From contig JARWKL010000001.1 in the NCBI GenBank assembly GCA_029961685.1, forward strand, positions 56,508,062 through 56,572,061: 64,000 nucleotides of DNA, read 5' to 3'. The translations under genes were made by a program, and so were the position numbers. Within the stretch, counting starts at the first letter, position 1, and every line of letters begins with the position of its first letter. The notes under the pieces were generated by a model. That model searched no databases and was not told the DNA's origin. It was given only the letters and a program-made list of their open reading frames with translations. The stretch is from Aristolochia californica. Its lineage: Eukaryota; Streptophyta; Magnoliopsida; Piperales; Aristolochiaceae. This document shows positions 22,101-34,400 of the stretch, piece after piece.

Positions 22101-23488
22101 AAAACAATTAGAATCAACTGCCTTGTAAAACAATCTTGCAGCAAAATACACAACATTCCAAAATTTCACCATCCTAATGAAAAAAAAAGAAGAAGAAGAA
22201 GAAGAAGAAGAAATAAAATACATTAGTCGTTAAGTTGAATAGACACCGAGCAACAATTCCCTGAGCCTTGAAGCTTATTTAAAATTTAGGCACAGGTGAT
22301 TGAACTCCAATCTGCGCCCATAGCTTTTAAGGTCCCATAAAAAGCAAGTAAACCGAAAAACGCTGCTAATACATGTGAAGAATCATTTGTCCTACACATT
22401 TTAATAGGATTAGTACAGAGAAAGCTTACAAGTTAAAGCAATGTTTAGTTGTTCCACATTCCAGGTCCATGATAGAAACGGGCAATTTGGAAATAATTAA
22501 ATGTGAAAACAGAACAGATATTGAGAGATAGAATTGAAAGAGAGTAACATATATTACGACGGATTAAAATTTCACCAAATAAAACAGAAAGGGAGAAAAT
22601 AAGAAGATAATATATGCAGAGAAAACTAAATTAAGAATATAATCACAATCCTTGAATAAAGGCCATATTGCTGCATCCAGATCCAGTTACCACCTCTTAA
22701 CCTCAGTCCTGACGATGAAACTTTACTTATCCAAAAATTTATAAGAAAACCTTGGAAATATGCAAAATGTAAACGAAAAAGTTTATCAACGAACGCTACT
22801 TTTTCTATGATAACGTTCTCAAATAACAAAGGAAAAACTTGTGTCCTATCACAACTAACTAAGCAGCTAACGATATCCAGTGCTCTGTCACCCACTGCAA
22901 AAAAGCTACTGTAACCGAAACCATGATCGTTTTCACATCGACTAGATTCATCGGAAAAAGAGTAACTCTCAAGTCAAAAACATGAAAATTAGTCAAGAAT
23001 TTATGAGTTCAAATGGAAGACAGGTAAATGCTGAACAGAAGGATAGATAAATACAAATACATAAAACTAGTAAAAGACGCAAAAGAAAAAAAAACGAAAA
23101 ATTTTCCTAGTGCAACTGCAGCAATTGACCCTAAACAGTGAGAAAACCATGTAAATTCTACTAAGATCGACAATTCACAACAAATTGAGTAAAAGTAACG
23201 CAAATAATATATCAATTAAAACTTTTTTGTCGGTTTCCACAGCATTTCAAGCACGAGAGCTCCACAATTATCATCAGAAAACCCTAGCCCAACATCTGAG
23301 TGATGAATTTCTCGTAATCCCACGCAAAGCTCTGTAATTCTTCCAACATTGCAACACAATGGATCGACGGCAGGAAAAGACAGAGGTAAAAGGGTAGGGA
23401 GAGGATGACCTTCATCTAACTGAGGACCAAGAGAGGATCCCTCAGTCCCGACGGTCCGAGACATCTGAATTCCGGGGTCGTACTCCAT
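17816..23488 (-). CDS. CCCH zinc-finger protein, ZFN1-like, five fingers
   Basis: Seven coding exons splice in phase: 23410-23488, 21830-21987, 21315-21377, 21082-21201, 20631-20936, 19989-20312 and 17816-18145, giving 459 aa. Five C-x8-C-x5-C-x3-H fingers are complete: C54/C63/C69/H73, C99/C108/C114/H118, C145/C154/C160/H164, C309/C318/C324/H328 and C355/C364/C370/H374. Fingers 1, 2 and 4 are preceded by the family phrase [10 protein letters not shown] or FPER.GQPEC, and fingers 3 and 5 by PLRP. The linker carries [18 protein letters not shown] and [10 protein letters not shown], and the tail has [12 protein letters not shown], as in Arabidopsis ZFN1. This places it in the ZFN1/2/3 branch. 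Proteins of this family bind RNA or single-stranded nucleic acid. The exact targets are unknown, and a nuclear or cytoplasmic role is inferred. The intron between exons 6 and 7 holds a poly(A)-tailed insertion. The first intron (21988-23409) is long and has a GAA microsatellite. Confidence 0.94.
18998..19206 (+). mobile_element. Poly(A)-tailed LINE/SINE-type insertion with 12-bp target duplication
   Basis: The 12-mer actgtcaagcat occurs at 18998-19009 and again at 19195-19206. Between them are about 156 bases ending in 'tttctcc' and then 28 A (19166-19193). A target duplication plus a poly(A) tail is the mark of insertion by a LINE-encoded machinery. The body contains a GGCCTCC/GGAGG-rich part and 'gttttgttttaatgaaatc', which resembles the 3' end of a plant LINE, so a 5'-truncated LINE is the best guess; a SINE or processed transcript is possible. 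It lies in the last intron of the ZFN1-like gene, antisense to it. Confidence 0.8.
22188..22212. repeat. GAA microsatellite
   Basis: About eight GAA/AGA units follow an A run in the first intron of the ZFN1-like gene. Confidence 0.9.
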
Positions 23489-23800
23489 TGCACCATGACC
23501 AAAAACCCTAGCCGGAAATTTCGCCGGAAATTAGCATTTTAAGGCGGCTAGGGGGAAACTTCCGGCGGAGGAGAAGAAGACGATCGGCGAGGCGAGGAGA
23601 GGGGGGAGGGGGGATAGAGAGAGAAGAAGAAAGTGCAGACGACTCCTCTCCACAAAAAAAAAACTAGGAGAGAGAGAAAAGGGAATAAAAACCAACCATC
23701 CAGTCCTTCCCTTCGCTTTTTCACCCAGCCATTGCGGACAAAAATCCGGATACCGGAAACCGCTTGTCAAAACCAAACTGTCGGTTCTGTTTTTTTCGTA
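23489..23800 (-). promoter_or_regulatory. 5' UTR and proximal leader of the ZFN1-like gene
   Basis: On the minus strand this is strongly CT-rich (the plus strand reads gaggagagg and gagagagaag blocks), a common composition for plant 5' leaders. No splice signals were needed to join it to the ATG at 23488, and the transcription start was not located. Confidence 0.4.
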
Positions 23801-23856
23801 TATTAATTTTCCTTTCTTTCTTTCTTTAATGAATTTTTAAATTTTTAGAACACATT

Positions 23857-24037
23857 ACACGTGACGTTTTCATCGGCCGTTCATTTTGATCGAAAAGAAA
23901 ATAGTGGGGACACGAGGAACCCGTTGTATGAATCTTGGCATTTAAAGCGCCGAAACTACGCGTGCAGTGTCCTGATCGAGGGGCCGGTACATTCGCGAAA
24001 AGGACGGACTTTAATCTGCCACGTGGTAGCTTATTGG
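23857..24037 (-). promoter_or_regulatory. Promoter with two ACGT-core boxes and an inverted CCAAT
   Basis: Upstream of the ZFN1-like gene lie acacgtgacg (23857-23866), gccacgtggt around a palindromic G-box ccacgtgg (24019-24026), and attggc (24032-24037, CCAAT on the gene strand). ACGT-core boxes are bound by bZIP/bHLH factors and often give ABA or light response. Paired boxes about 160 bases apart in a GC-rich stretch fit a regulated promoter, but the response itself is inference. Confidence 0.5.
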
Positions 24038-24199
24038 CTTTACCTCACCTTTCGCCTTTTTAGTGTTCAGCGAACTGTCGGCTCGCTTCCGTCTACCGCT
24101 TCGGCGGCTCAGGTTTTGTTTCATATTAGATTACCGTCCTACCCTTGCTGATAGTGGCAAATGGTGGGGATGTCAATTTTATCTATTATTTATCATTTA

Positions 24200-25236
24200 T
24201 TAAACAAAATATTTAAAAATATATATATCCAATTAGGCATTTGGGTAATTAAATCTAATTATATGTTTAATTTTTATTAAATAAAATAGAAATAGGTAAG
24301 GGATATTTCATACCCATTAAACCAATTATATTTTTTTTATGTAGTTACATGTTCTATCATTCGATAAGAAAGAAAATTAACAATTTATAAAACAAATTTT
24401 AAAATATATCGATAATATTATATATTAGTATGTGTCGTATATAAATGGAATGATATTAAACATATCTATTCTTTTCCTTGTATACTCTCTAATGAGTAGA
24501 ATTTTTTTAATTTAAAAATTATATTGTTTCAAATATATAAAGAGTAATGTGATAGGAAAAAACTCATGTTCCATATCTAGAACTTGTACCCTTTTTTCTC
24601 CGTCACTCGTGTCCATATACCTACAAGTGAAGAAATAACCCCCTCCCCTTGTCTCACTACTTGAATTGTAAATAGCGAGTCGCCTTCCACCACCACCTAC
24701 TTACATCCAAAAATGCATAGCAAGTTGAGTGTTAGTTTGAGAGCTAATATTTCTATCAAATGGTTTCCTACTATGGATTCGAAAATGACCTCAGACAAGG
24801 AAATTTTCACGAAAATAACATCCTCTCCGGTAAGAAAAGGTAAATAGTATTATATACGCTAATTATGTGAAATATTATTTTTATTAAGAATTCAAACATA
24901 TTTTAGCTAATATTTTAAAAATCATTCCAATAATTGATGTAGCCAAACTATTAGACTGGGTTCAAGCCCTATGAGTATTATAAATATATTTAAGAATAGT
25001 AGTACCCATAAACAACAACAACCTTTGTATGTTCAACTTCATGGCTTGTATGAATTATATAGGTAATTTCAATACAATAATGTTAGATGCTCTATTTCCA
25101 AATGTAACATCATTATAAAGTTGTACTAATAATATTAATGATGTTACATCATTTCTATAATACAATAATTTCTGTGAATATGAATAAAACTATTAAATTA
25201 TAAAAATTAATAATATTAATCTTATGTAATATTGTT

Positions 25237-25237
<1 letters not shown>
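24200..25237. other. AT-rich intergenic, nothing recognised
   Basis: Strongly AT-rich with scattered short repeats. No ORF, RNA gene or TE hallmark was seen. Confidence 0.5.

Positions 25238-25268
<31 letters not shown>
25238..25268. repeat. GA microsatellite
   Basis: About 15 GA units, ending in ggga, stand alone in AT-rich intergenic DNA. Confidence 0.95.
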
Positions 25269-25270
<2 letters not shown>

Positions 25271-25360
25271 CGGAGGCCTACATTCCTCTTCTAGCACGTT
25301 TTGCTTCTGATATAAAAAAGAGACTGATTTTGATTTTTACCTATTGGAAAAATATAAACA

Positions 25361-25597
25361 TGTTGGAGGGCCATTAATGTAATTAGTTTATGTTTCTTGT
25401 GTCTTCTTCACTCTTACTACGGTGAAGGGTATAATTATAATATTATACTTTTATCATTTATAAATAGAGCTTAAGGGGGAGCGTTTGGACTAAGTCCTTT
25501 ACCTCATTTTTCGTCCTATTTTCTCCCCAACGTATGTTCTTCTCCTTTCTCTGTGATATAATCCATTGAATCCTGAAAATCAACATGGTATCAAAAC
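25361..25597 (+). mobile_element. Short LTR (225 bp) followed by a copia-type primer site
   Basis: The segment 25361-25585 begins TGTTGGAGGGCC and ends ATCAACA, the TG...CA form of an LTR. It has a TATAAATA box near 25461. Directly after it comes tggtatcaaaac (25586-25597), 10 of 12 bases of the copia primer-binding core complementary to initiator Met tRNA. So this is a 5' LTR plus leader. No pol motifs follow and no second LTR was found. The downstream 25.75-26.6 kb is an acidic, Glu-rich decayed frame. A small non-autonomous or truncated element is likely. Confidence 0.6.
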
Positions 25598-25764
25598 ATT
25601 AATTTTCAAGACTCGAAGTTATGAGTCGTTAACCAATCTTGCTATCTGCTCAGAATATTACTACTGCTCATTCCAAGTTGCTCTACCCATATCTCATTTT
25701 TTTTCTCCGATATTACAAATAATCTGATTGACAGAGGAGGGTAGACGTTGCCTCCAGTGGCTCA

Positions 25765-26640
25765 TCACCCACATTCTTGCATTGAATGGTGTAAGATGTC
25801 AGGAGATTGTGTGTGAAAACTATCACTAAATCGGTTTGTGGATGCTCCTTGGTTGAATAGGAGAAAGGAAGACGAAGAAAATTTGGAGAAACTGAAAAAA
25901 TAGGGAGAAGAAGAAGAGGAAGAAGAGGAACAAAAAGAACTAGAGAGGACCATTGAAGTGAGGTCCAATGCCCTTCAAGACTCTCCCATAGCAGTGATCG
26001 ATGAAATGAGGATTTCCTTGGCCTGATTCTCCGGTCTATTGATTACTAGGTTGTCTTGGTTTGAGGGCAGGATGACAAAAAATGGAGAGGAAAGTGAGAG
26101 CCATTCGTAAGCCTTTAATTGCCTCACCAATTGAGGAAGATGATGAAGAAGTAAAAATTAAATGGGTGGAAGAGACAAACACTACAAAAGAGCTGAAGGA
26201 GAAGTACTTGGAGAGGAGGCAACTCATGGGGAGATGCAATTTAATTCTCCTCCTTGTGACTATGGGATCTCGTAAGGAGATCAAGAGGTTGAAAGAGAAG
26301 TAGCACAGGAAGAAGTTGCAACCGATAGGGGATTGAAGGCCAAGGAGATTGATGGGGGAGAAGGCAAGGAAAAACTTGTCAGAGAAGTAGCCAATGGGCT
26401 GGAAGCCAATGACAAAGAACCTGAGCATGAAGGCCATCAAGAAGCACAAGAAAACACACATAATGAGATAGAAGAAGACCAAGAGGCCAGCATAAAAGGA
26501 TCCGTGGAGGAGGAAATAAAAAGAGTAGAGGAAGATGCTGAATGAGTAGTAGCAAGTGTAAGAAATCCAAAAGAAAGAGGGAGAAGGAGACGAAGCCAAT
26601 GCCAGGTTCAGCATAGAAGGATCTCTTTGCCATTTGCCAT
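25765..26640 (+). pseudogene. Decayed Glu/Lys-rich frames downstream of a short LTR
   Basis: On the plus strand, several short frames (26082-26303, 26333-26545, and a stretch near 25850-26020) are strongly rich in Glu and Lys, with segments such as EEDDEEVKIKWVEE and KEPEHEGHQE, broken by stops. They read like a charged coiled-coil region that has lost its frame. No family is recognised. The long hydrophobic minus-strand frame (26036-26614) is just the complement of this purine-rich sequence. Position right behind an LTR and primer site suggests element-internal or captured sequence. Confidence 0.3.
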
Positions 26641-26729
26641 TTTTTTAAACTACCATGAACTTAAAGGGGACTTGAAAAGAAACAAAGGGGTAGTATCGTC
26701 ATCATACTAGACATAGAGACTTTTTCGTC

Positions 26730-27340
26730 CTTAGAACAAGCCGGCGCGCCGAGAGCAACGAGGTCATAGCCGACTGAGAGGACTCCAAGAAAATGACGCG
26801 GAGCTGATCTCATGCGGGATCACTCTTCTGACGACAGTTTGCCGACACTTGGCTTTTGAGTTACAGCTGAAAAGATACCCATGAAAATCAGTAACGCCTG
26901 CACGCACGAGAAGCTCATAAGAGAGACTTTAAATAACCAACCGGTAACACTCGAGAGACGCAATCGGGGCGTCTGAGATGTGGCTCTCTCTAGCAACAAG
27001 AACACAATACTCATGAACTTTCCGGGAGACGGTGCCTCGAGCCACTTGGCAAACTGAGATTTGATAAGACAGAACAGTTTCCGTACAGGTGTGGGTCCGC
27101 GGAGATCTTATGCTATCATTGACGGATTGCGTCAGCGAAGCCGTCAACTTTGCGTAGAACTCGTCCCCACGCGCGATTCCACAGCTATTTGGTTCTAGTG
27201 GGGTCCAACGCAGAAGATTAAGATCAAAATGAGGATCACTTTGGTGGTGGGCCCGGGTCACGAGAGGCGAATGTATTCCCTCCTGCGCCTGGGATACTCC
27301 CTCTTATGCTCGTCCACGAGAGTCTCGGGAGCAAAACATT
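26730..27340. other. GC-rich island without a recognised gene
   Basis: About 600 bases are much richer in G+C and in CG dinucleotides (ggcgcgcc, ccgcgg, cacgcgcg) than the flanks. A minus-strand frame of 110 codons (26929-27261) and shorter ones exist, but no homology or signal is recognised. The composition is like that of local promoters and 5' exons (23.9-24.1 kb, 36.1-36.4 kb). It may be an orphan promoter, a first exon, a non-coding transcript or a gene relic. Confidence 0.35.
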
Positions 27341-28435
27341 TCTTTCACTATGTCACTCTTTCAATTATTATTTTAAAATATTTAAACAGTAAAATTAAAA
27401 TTAAAAATATAGATATTTTATAAATAAATTAAAAGGTATTTTTCAACTTATTTTCTTACTGCCAAATAAGGGGAGCAAAATAATAATTTTATTAAATTAG
27501 AAGTGAGAGAAACTCTTATAAGTTTATTAAGAAAAGTAATCGTTTTAGACACCATTCAACGACTATATTTTGGAGTTCATATGGCCAAATTTTTTGTTGA
27601 AAAATGATTGATCATGTTACTAAGGTTGATCAATCATACTTTTATACACTAACCTAACAAGATTTTGGTTGATTGATCATGCCATCATTGTTAGATTGAT
27701 AATGCTCAGTAGTCTATATGATCGATCATACCCTAAAGCTAATAATCGATCATGCCTACAAAGGTTAATGGTTTTTATTCCTATTTTAGCATACTTAATC
27801 CTCTTAATTGTCATCCATAAAAAACAAGAGAATACTTAAAAAAGGCACAATGAAATAGAGACAAACAAAGAATAGTTCGTTGCATTGAAAAATTCTTTAC
27901 ATTATGGGTAGGCATCATCACAAGTGGGAAAATAAATTAGATTTACAATAGAAACTAAAAAGGTTGCTCGTGCCTAATTCTCCTGCTTAGAGAATGAATC
28001 AACTCGTAAGGGCACCGAGATGATAAATATGAACCAACCTAAAGACACCAAGACTAGCTAAGATCAACACAATATAAAAACGAGTCCCAGTATCTAAGTA
28101 ACAACGAAAATTAAAAGATCATTGGCTTTGCTAGTTGCTTCTTGCCCGAATAGCAGGAGATGAATATAATTTAGTCTAAGAGTGAGGAAAATCTGCCTAG
28201 CCTCAAAAACTTTGAAAACAAAATAACGACTTGAAAATGATACAAGAAAAAAGGGGAAAAAAAGTTCTCATGGACGAGACTACTCAGACGGGGAAAAACG
28301 AGAGATCTATCATTTCCCATCATCACTGCCCAATTTGAGATGGAAATCTCCAGGGCATACAAAACCAAAACTTTTAACTAAAATATATTGCCCAACCTGC
28401 TGGTTAGCGCTCCCAAACATAAACATGGTGTCACT
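27341..28435. other. Intergenic; ATTGATCGATCA-type repeats, then 3' flank of the G3BP-like gene
   Basis: 27600-27770 contains many spaced variants of tgattgatcatg and atcgatcata. 28130-28435 directly follows the G3BP-like stop on the minus strand and is its likely 3' UTR. No gene is seen. Confidence 0.4.
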
Positions 28436-31400
28436 TCAAGCAGAAGCAGACACGCTTGGGGCAACATTTTTTGCTTCTGAATCGACCGCAACAGAGCGAT
28501 TCATGCGACTATAACCTCCATCACCTCCACGGCCGGATGAAGATCCCCCAACTCTACCTGAGCTCCTATTGCTGCCAAAATCATTCCGATTGTTGAAATC
28601 TCCACGACCCCCATAACTTCTAGAGCCTCCAAAATTGCCTCTCCCTCCTCTTCCACCATCATTGCGAAATCCTCCACCTCTTCCAGATGGAAATCGACCT
28701 CTGCCATTAACTGTGCAAGTAAAAAATGATGAACCATTCATTTCCGATCCTTTAAAAAAACCAAAACTAATCACAATCACTCTGTAAAATATGATGCAAA
28801 AAAAAAAAAAAAAAAAGTAGCAATCCCTGCTTGTCCATTTTTTCAATATTTTCAGGTGCTCATTAATTGGAACCAGTATTTCCTGCAGTAGGAAATAGAC
28901 TAGGTGCAGACCCAGAGACATCAATAATAATCATGTCTGTTTAATCTTTTGAATGGTGTATCAATGCCATGCCAAGTCCTTCCTACAACTGAAGTCAGAC
29001 CAAAACATAAATCACTTGCCTCGAGAACTTGAAGCCCTCTTCTCTTCAACATGAGCATGACGACCACCGATTATAATCGGAGAGGCCTGAAAAGCCAACA
29101 TCATATGTAAACAATGGCATACATATAAGCTGCTTGTAACATTCAAACATGAATTGTAGAAGTACAAAACAAAGATCAAAATCTTTTTCAAAAAAACAAA
29201 AACAGAAACAAAATCCACCAATGAAACAGTAAGCAGAAATTTAAACTCTCCAAAATGTAAAGAAAATGTAATTGATATGCTTGATAATGTTCTGTTTTAC
29301 GCAAACAGCTTTTGAGATTGCTTAACAAATTATGGCAATGATAATCATAAAATCAAATAATATACTACATTAAAAAGTACATGAAAGTTAATTTTAATAT
29401 CACGAATTGACATTATAGTGGAATATATCTCAAAGTATGAGTTCTTTTGGTAAAAATGCATTGCAAGATATTCTTTCTTGTGTTCCTTAAGAGGCTAAAG
29501 AAAAAGGTCAAATTATTCCAAGCTGAAATCATAGAATTATGGTAAAACATATTATAAAGTTATATAACATAGGAAGTCATAATCAAACTGACCCACATTA
29601 AGTCACCATTAATAGATACACATTGAAAATGAAGTATATAAAAGTTTATAATTAGCTTAGAAAACAAATGCTAGAAACATCTTCAATTTAAAATTTTGAA
29701 AAATTAATCATGGAAGATTTAGATTGGAGACAATGGAAACTTCCGTACAATACAGGCCACTTTATGTGGAAAATCATGGCTACTTATCATTTCCAAAAAT
29801 ACAGAAACAGATGTATCAGTCTGTGCGAGATAATGCACATTGAAGCCAAAAATGATCGCTTGCAGCAGATTTTGGAGTCAATATCCCGGTCATGGTTTAC
29901 CTGTGGGAACGAGTTTGAGGGCATAGAATACATATATGCAATCAGCATTCAGAAAAAGTTCACACACTACCAAGAAAAGATTTCCCTGTGCATCTCGCAA
30001 CAAACATCCTTGTTGAATCATTTCATAGAACACTATAGACAAACACAACATACCTGATACCATTTATATTTTCAAGCAAACCAAACCATCACACATAATA
30101 ATAATTTATGATCAAAGATTTAGATATAAGGAAACTATTGATGATCATTAATTTAATGTTCTCAAAGAGATTCAAACCATCATACATAATCGTAATTTAT
30201 GATCTAAGACTTAGATATAAGAAAAATATAGACGATCACTAGTCTAACGGTCTACCTGATTAAAGCCATAAAAAACCAGACTCATTTAACTCAACCAATG
30301 TAGATGGTAACACATTCAAAATGAAAAAAATGATCCCAACAACAAAATAAAGTTTTCTTAACTCTATAACTATGTGCTTTTATTGATCAAAACACAAAAT
30401 AAGTGTTCTCATAGTTAAGTGTTTTTTATTTCTTGTCATACCTTTTTTAATAATTTTTTAAAGGCCTTTTTTCCTAATTTAAGACAAGAAAATTCTACAT
30501 TTTCCCAAAGTACTAGTAACTATCATACCATTATATTAATTTCTTAAGTTTCCTTTAAGCCGTCCTTCCTATGTTGTTCTATAGAAAGAAGTATAAGATC
30601 ATATGAACAGTACCTAATCCCTGCTGTCCGCACCATACCACAACAAACACAGCTAAGCTTTTAGCATGAGACTTAAACATGTCAAATGAATCTTACTCAA
30701 AACATGTGTGCATTTCAGACTAAACCACTCATTAGAGGAAATCAAAATCTCCACACTGAAGTTGATAATCAGATAGAATTACATGTTAAGGTCTGAAGTT
30801 GATAATATTGACCATTAAATATGTTAGGAATTAGACGCTCTAATTCAATACTAACGAGGGCAATAATAATCGCATACGAAGAAAAAAAAAACATGAAAAA
30901 TACTAGATTTATACAGGTTTGCCTCAAGGTGAAGCTACGTCTCGTCTTCCGTCGCTGCAATAATTCACTATGATGATAAAATAGTTTACAAGAGAAATCG
31001 TAACCACTCGAGTGTTTTTTCTCTAACCTCTCTCAACCGCAACTGATGATCCTTTTCGATGATTGCCCTAAAAACGACGCCCCCAAATATAAAGAGAAAA
31101 CTAGGGCAACCATAATACAAGTGTGAAATCCCCAAATTACCCTTAATGAAACAACAATCAATATCTCTAGGACGATCCGTGTATCGACTCAGTGTAAGGC
31201 GTTAATTAGGTTCAATAACTTAACAAGATACCAAAGAACTACATCCACCACACGTATCATAGTTTTGTCTTCATAAAAAAGTCATAACAACAATAAACAT
31301 AGGCAATGCTAGAAGAGAGGAACAACGCAGCATTTAGACACAAGTCAATATTTGAAGTTTCCAAAGGAAAAGATAAAGGACACTTTCAACCAATTAAGTG

Positions 31401-34400
31401 AGTGCAGCTTATCAAAGACAATGAATCAAGTACTGAAATTAGAGTTGCCTGATTCAATAGTGGTAATGAGCCCAAACGAAAAGAAAATTGAGATGAAGCC
31501 ACAAAAATTAAAAATAGACAGGAACAAGAAGGAAACACACTCACAACACGACCAAACAGTCATACCTCTATTGCATTTTGAACAGCACTTGCAACCTCAA
31601 ACTCCACAAAGCCAAAACAGAATCCTTGCTGCTGCACCCATCAAGAATAAATCAATCAACACAATGCATAACCACAACATGATTAAAGGAGATTTAAGCC
31701 AAGGATTTACGTATCTTTAACAAAACAAACCATATGCTAGAAAAAAAATTAAATTAAAATGGATATAAGCATATAGGGACCTTATTACTTCTAACTTGCA
31801 CGCCCCCACTCTTAATGGGTCCAAATTTCTCGAACTCTTCCTCAAGCTGAGCAACTGTAGCATTGACAGGCAGACTCCTGATATAAATGGAGTACCCATC
31901 AGCTGCAACAAGCAAATGGATGGCAAAGTAAGATAAATGAACAAAGCTGTCAGACAATATATGAGGGCCAAACCATCGAAGAAACAAGTTAAAAAACTAA
32001 ACATTTATTTAAGAACACTTGAACCTTCTGCCTCCTGGTTATTGCCATTTTCAGTTGCACTCAAACTGGATACAGGAACCTCAGGGGCCTGGTTCTGTGG
32101 AGGAGGAGCCACTTGCCTTTCAGGATTTGCAGGGGCTGGCCTGGCAGGAACAGGTGCGGGGACAGAAAGATGTGTAGTCTCCTTCATAACCTTCACCTGT
32201 ACCCAACAAAAAGATTTAGAACCCAAATATACCAGAATGGATTTAGTAAGAGTAGCACAATTAAAGAAAACAACCTCACTTAAATCCCATGAATACTGTA
32301 AACCTATGCAATACATAAAAAAAAAAAAAAAAACTTTGTACCTATCTTTGCCATGTTAATCCAAGTAGTCACCAACATGATTATGAAAATTGCCCACAAA
32401 GCCAATGCATAAATGTCAGTGACATAACATGTCCCAAAGACATACAGCGCTAGAAAAGCTCCAATTGAGGAAAACTACAGCACAAGTAGTTAACCCGAAA
32501 ACTACAGCACAAGTAGTTAACCCGACTTGGAGGTATCAAGTTAGCTTAAATGAAGTGATATCTTCATGAGCAAAACTAAGTTCAACTAGCCCGTTAAACA
32601 TTATTCTCTACTTCAATATAGTCAATCTTAGCTCATCCCAGCCCTGGCTTGACTTGACCACACAAACTGAAGTAAAATGTCGCACTTGAAGACAAAAGCT
32701 GAAGCACTGGGCTCATTTAGACGACAAGAACTGCAGTTATGTGCTTGACTTGAACTTGAGCTTTATTATGTTTGCTCAAACCAAGATTGAGTACCATTCA
32801 GTTACAGCCTAACAAAACAAGATAGACAGTGTCAAAGTTCAACCACTCACAATAGAAGCATAGGACTTTTTGGGTGCCTCTTCTTGGACGGTAGCAGAGT
32901 TAGAATCAGCCCCAACCTGAGAATCATTTGGAACTTCATCAACCACCTCAGCTTCAGGTGTTTCTTCTTCCAGAACTGAGCCATCCTCGTGATCAGAGGG
33001 ATTATAAACTTCCTCAACAGTAACTTCTTCCTCTGACAGTGAAGCATTTGGTTCAGCAACTTGACTTTCTTGGACAGGAAGAGGATCTGCAGTTGGGGAA
33101 GAACCTAAGCATCAAATTGGTACCAAACAAAAAGAACCTACAACCACAGATAACAAGCACAACATACCCTGGTTAGATGCCAGAGGGGCACCCGTGCCAT
33201 TAGGTAATCCCTGGTTCACATCAGGATGGAGTTCAACATCATCCACATATCGAAATATATCATTCAGAACAAAGTACCCCTTGTCTTGTGGAGCTAGAAA
33301 GAAAGACTCGGTGAAATTTCTTTTCACTTTATCCTTCCCAGTCAGACACCCAGTCACAAGCACAAGAACTCCACCATTGAATGATTCCTGGGCATCCACT
33401 GTCTTTATTTCTGCCCTTGATTCACTGTAGTCAAGAGAGCGAATCTTCTCATCAATAGCCTGCTCAAAACAATAAAAGGCAGAATGAAAACATTATCAGT
33501 TCATTCATCTGATATTTTTCAGCACTCAAAACACTAGGAATACTTTTTGCTTTTTTGCTCTCATGATTCTCTATAATAACAGCAACTCCAATTTCCACAA
33601 TTACCTTGTGCACTTGAATCAGGAGATTTCACACTTTCTTAAGATGCCATGATCTATCACAGTGATCCAAGACCATGTCAAAACATGGCTAGAAGCACCT
33701 ATCGCTTTTTTTTCCAATAAAAATGATTAACATTGTTTCTTTAACCCATGTTCTACCCCCAGCCCAGCCCACAACCATTTTGATAACTATTTTTACAAGT
33801 AAATTTTTATAAAACTCTACAATAAAACACCAATCTGAATAGTGGCACACACTCCCAATCAACTAATTTCTAATAACGCCCAAGAAACTCAACCGAAAGC
33901 CAGGAAATAGCAAAAATCAACGGACAAGTAAAAGAACTAGCCCACAAAATAAAGCCTGAGCTCAAATGAACTTCTCATGAATGATCACTCAGAACGAGAA
34001 CCCAGATGAACAGATAATCAAACCAAAACAAAGTCACACGAGTCTTGGTAAACGAGGAACAGAAAAATCACCTGCATGGTGGTCACTAAACTCATGGCAC
34101 CCTCCGCTTCAGGGCGGCCAAGCTTGCTATTCTCCTGGTAGAATCGGAAAACGAGGTCCGGAGAGTAGTGCAGGATGTGATAATACTGGTGAACAAAGGC
34201 ATTTCCGACCTTAAACAAAATACAGACGTTTTAGCCAGAAAATAAGAATAAAAATAACCAAGGAATATCGAGCAGAAAAGAACAAGAGGACTGAGTTTTT
34301 TTGTTTTTTTTGTTTTCGAAGAAGAAGACCATTGAGTTTTTCGAACCGCAAAGTGGGACGTACCACTTGAGCAGAAGGGCAAGATCCAGCTGTAGGCTGC

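Noticed and set aside
23531..24151. Frames on both strands upstream of the ZFN1-like gene
   Set aside because: They lie in the CT-rich leader and GC-rich promoter and have no protein-like features.
26036..26614. 192-codon hydrophobic minus-strand frame
   Set aside because: It is the complement of a GA-rich, Glu/Lys-coding stretch, so its Phe/Ser/Leu richness is a composition effect. No splice or promoter context.
28501..28737. Acidic alternative frame over the RGG exon
   Set aside because: The frame-shifted reading of GGN/AGR codons gives Glu/Val-rich text; the spliced RGG frame is clearly the real one.
29710..30057. 115-codon plus-strand frame inside a G3BP intron
   Set aside because: Antisense within a well-supported intron, no recognisable motif, AT-rich chance frame.
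31352..31720. 122-codon plus-strand frame overlapping G3BP exon 7
   Set aside because: It runs across a real exon on the other strand and its composition is explained by that; no motif.
31937..32359. 140-codon plus-strand frame over G3BP exon 5
   Set aside because: Shadow of the Pro/Ala-rich linker exon on the minus strand.
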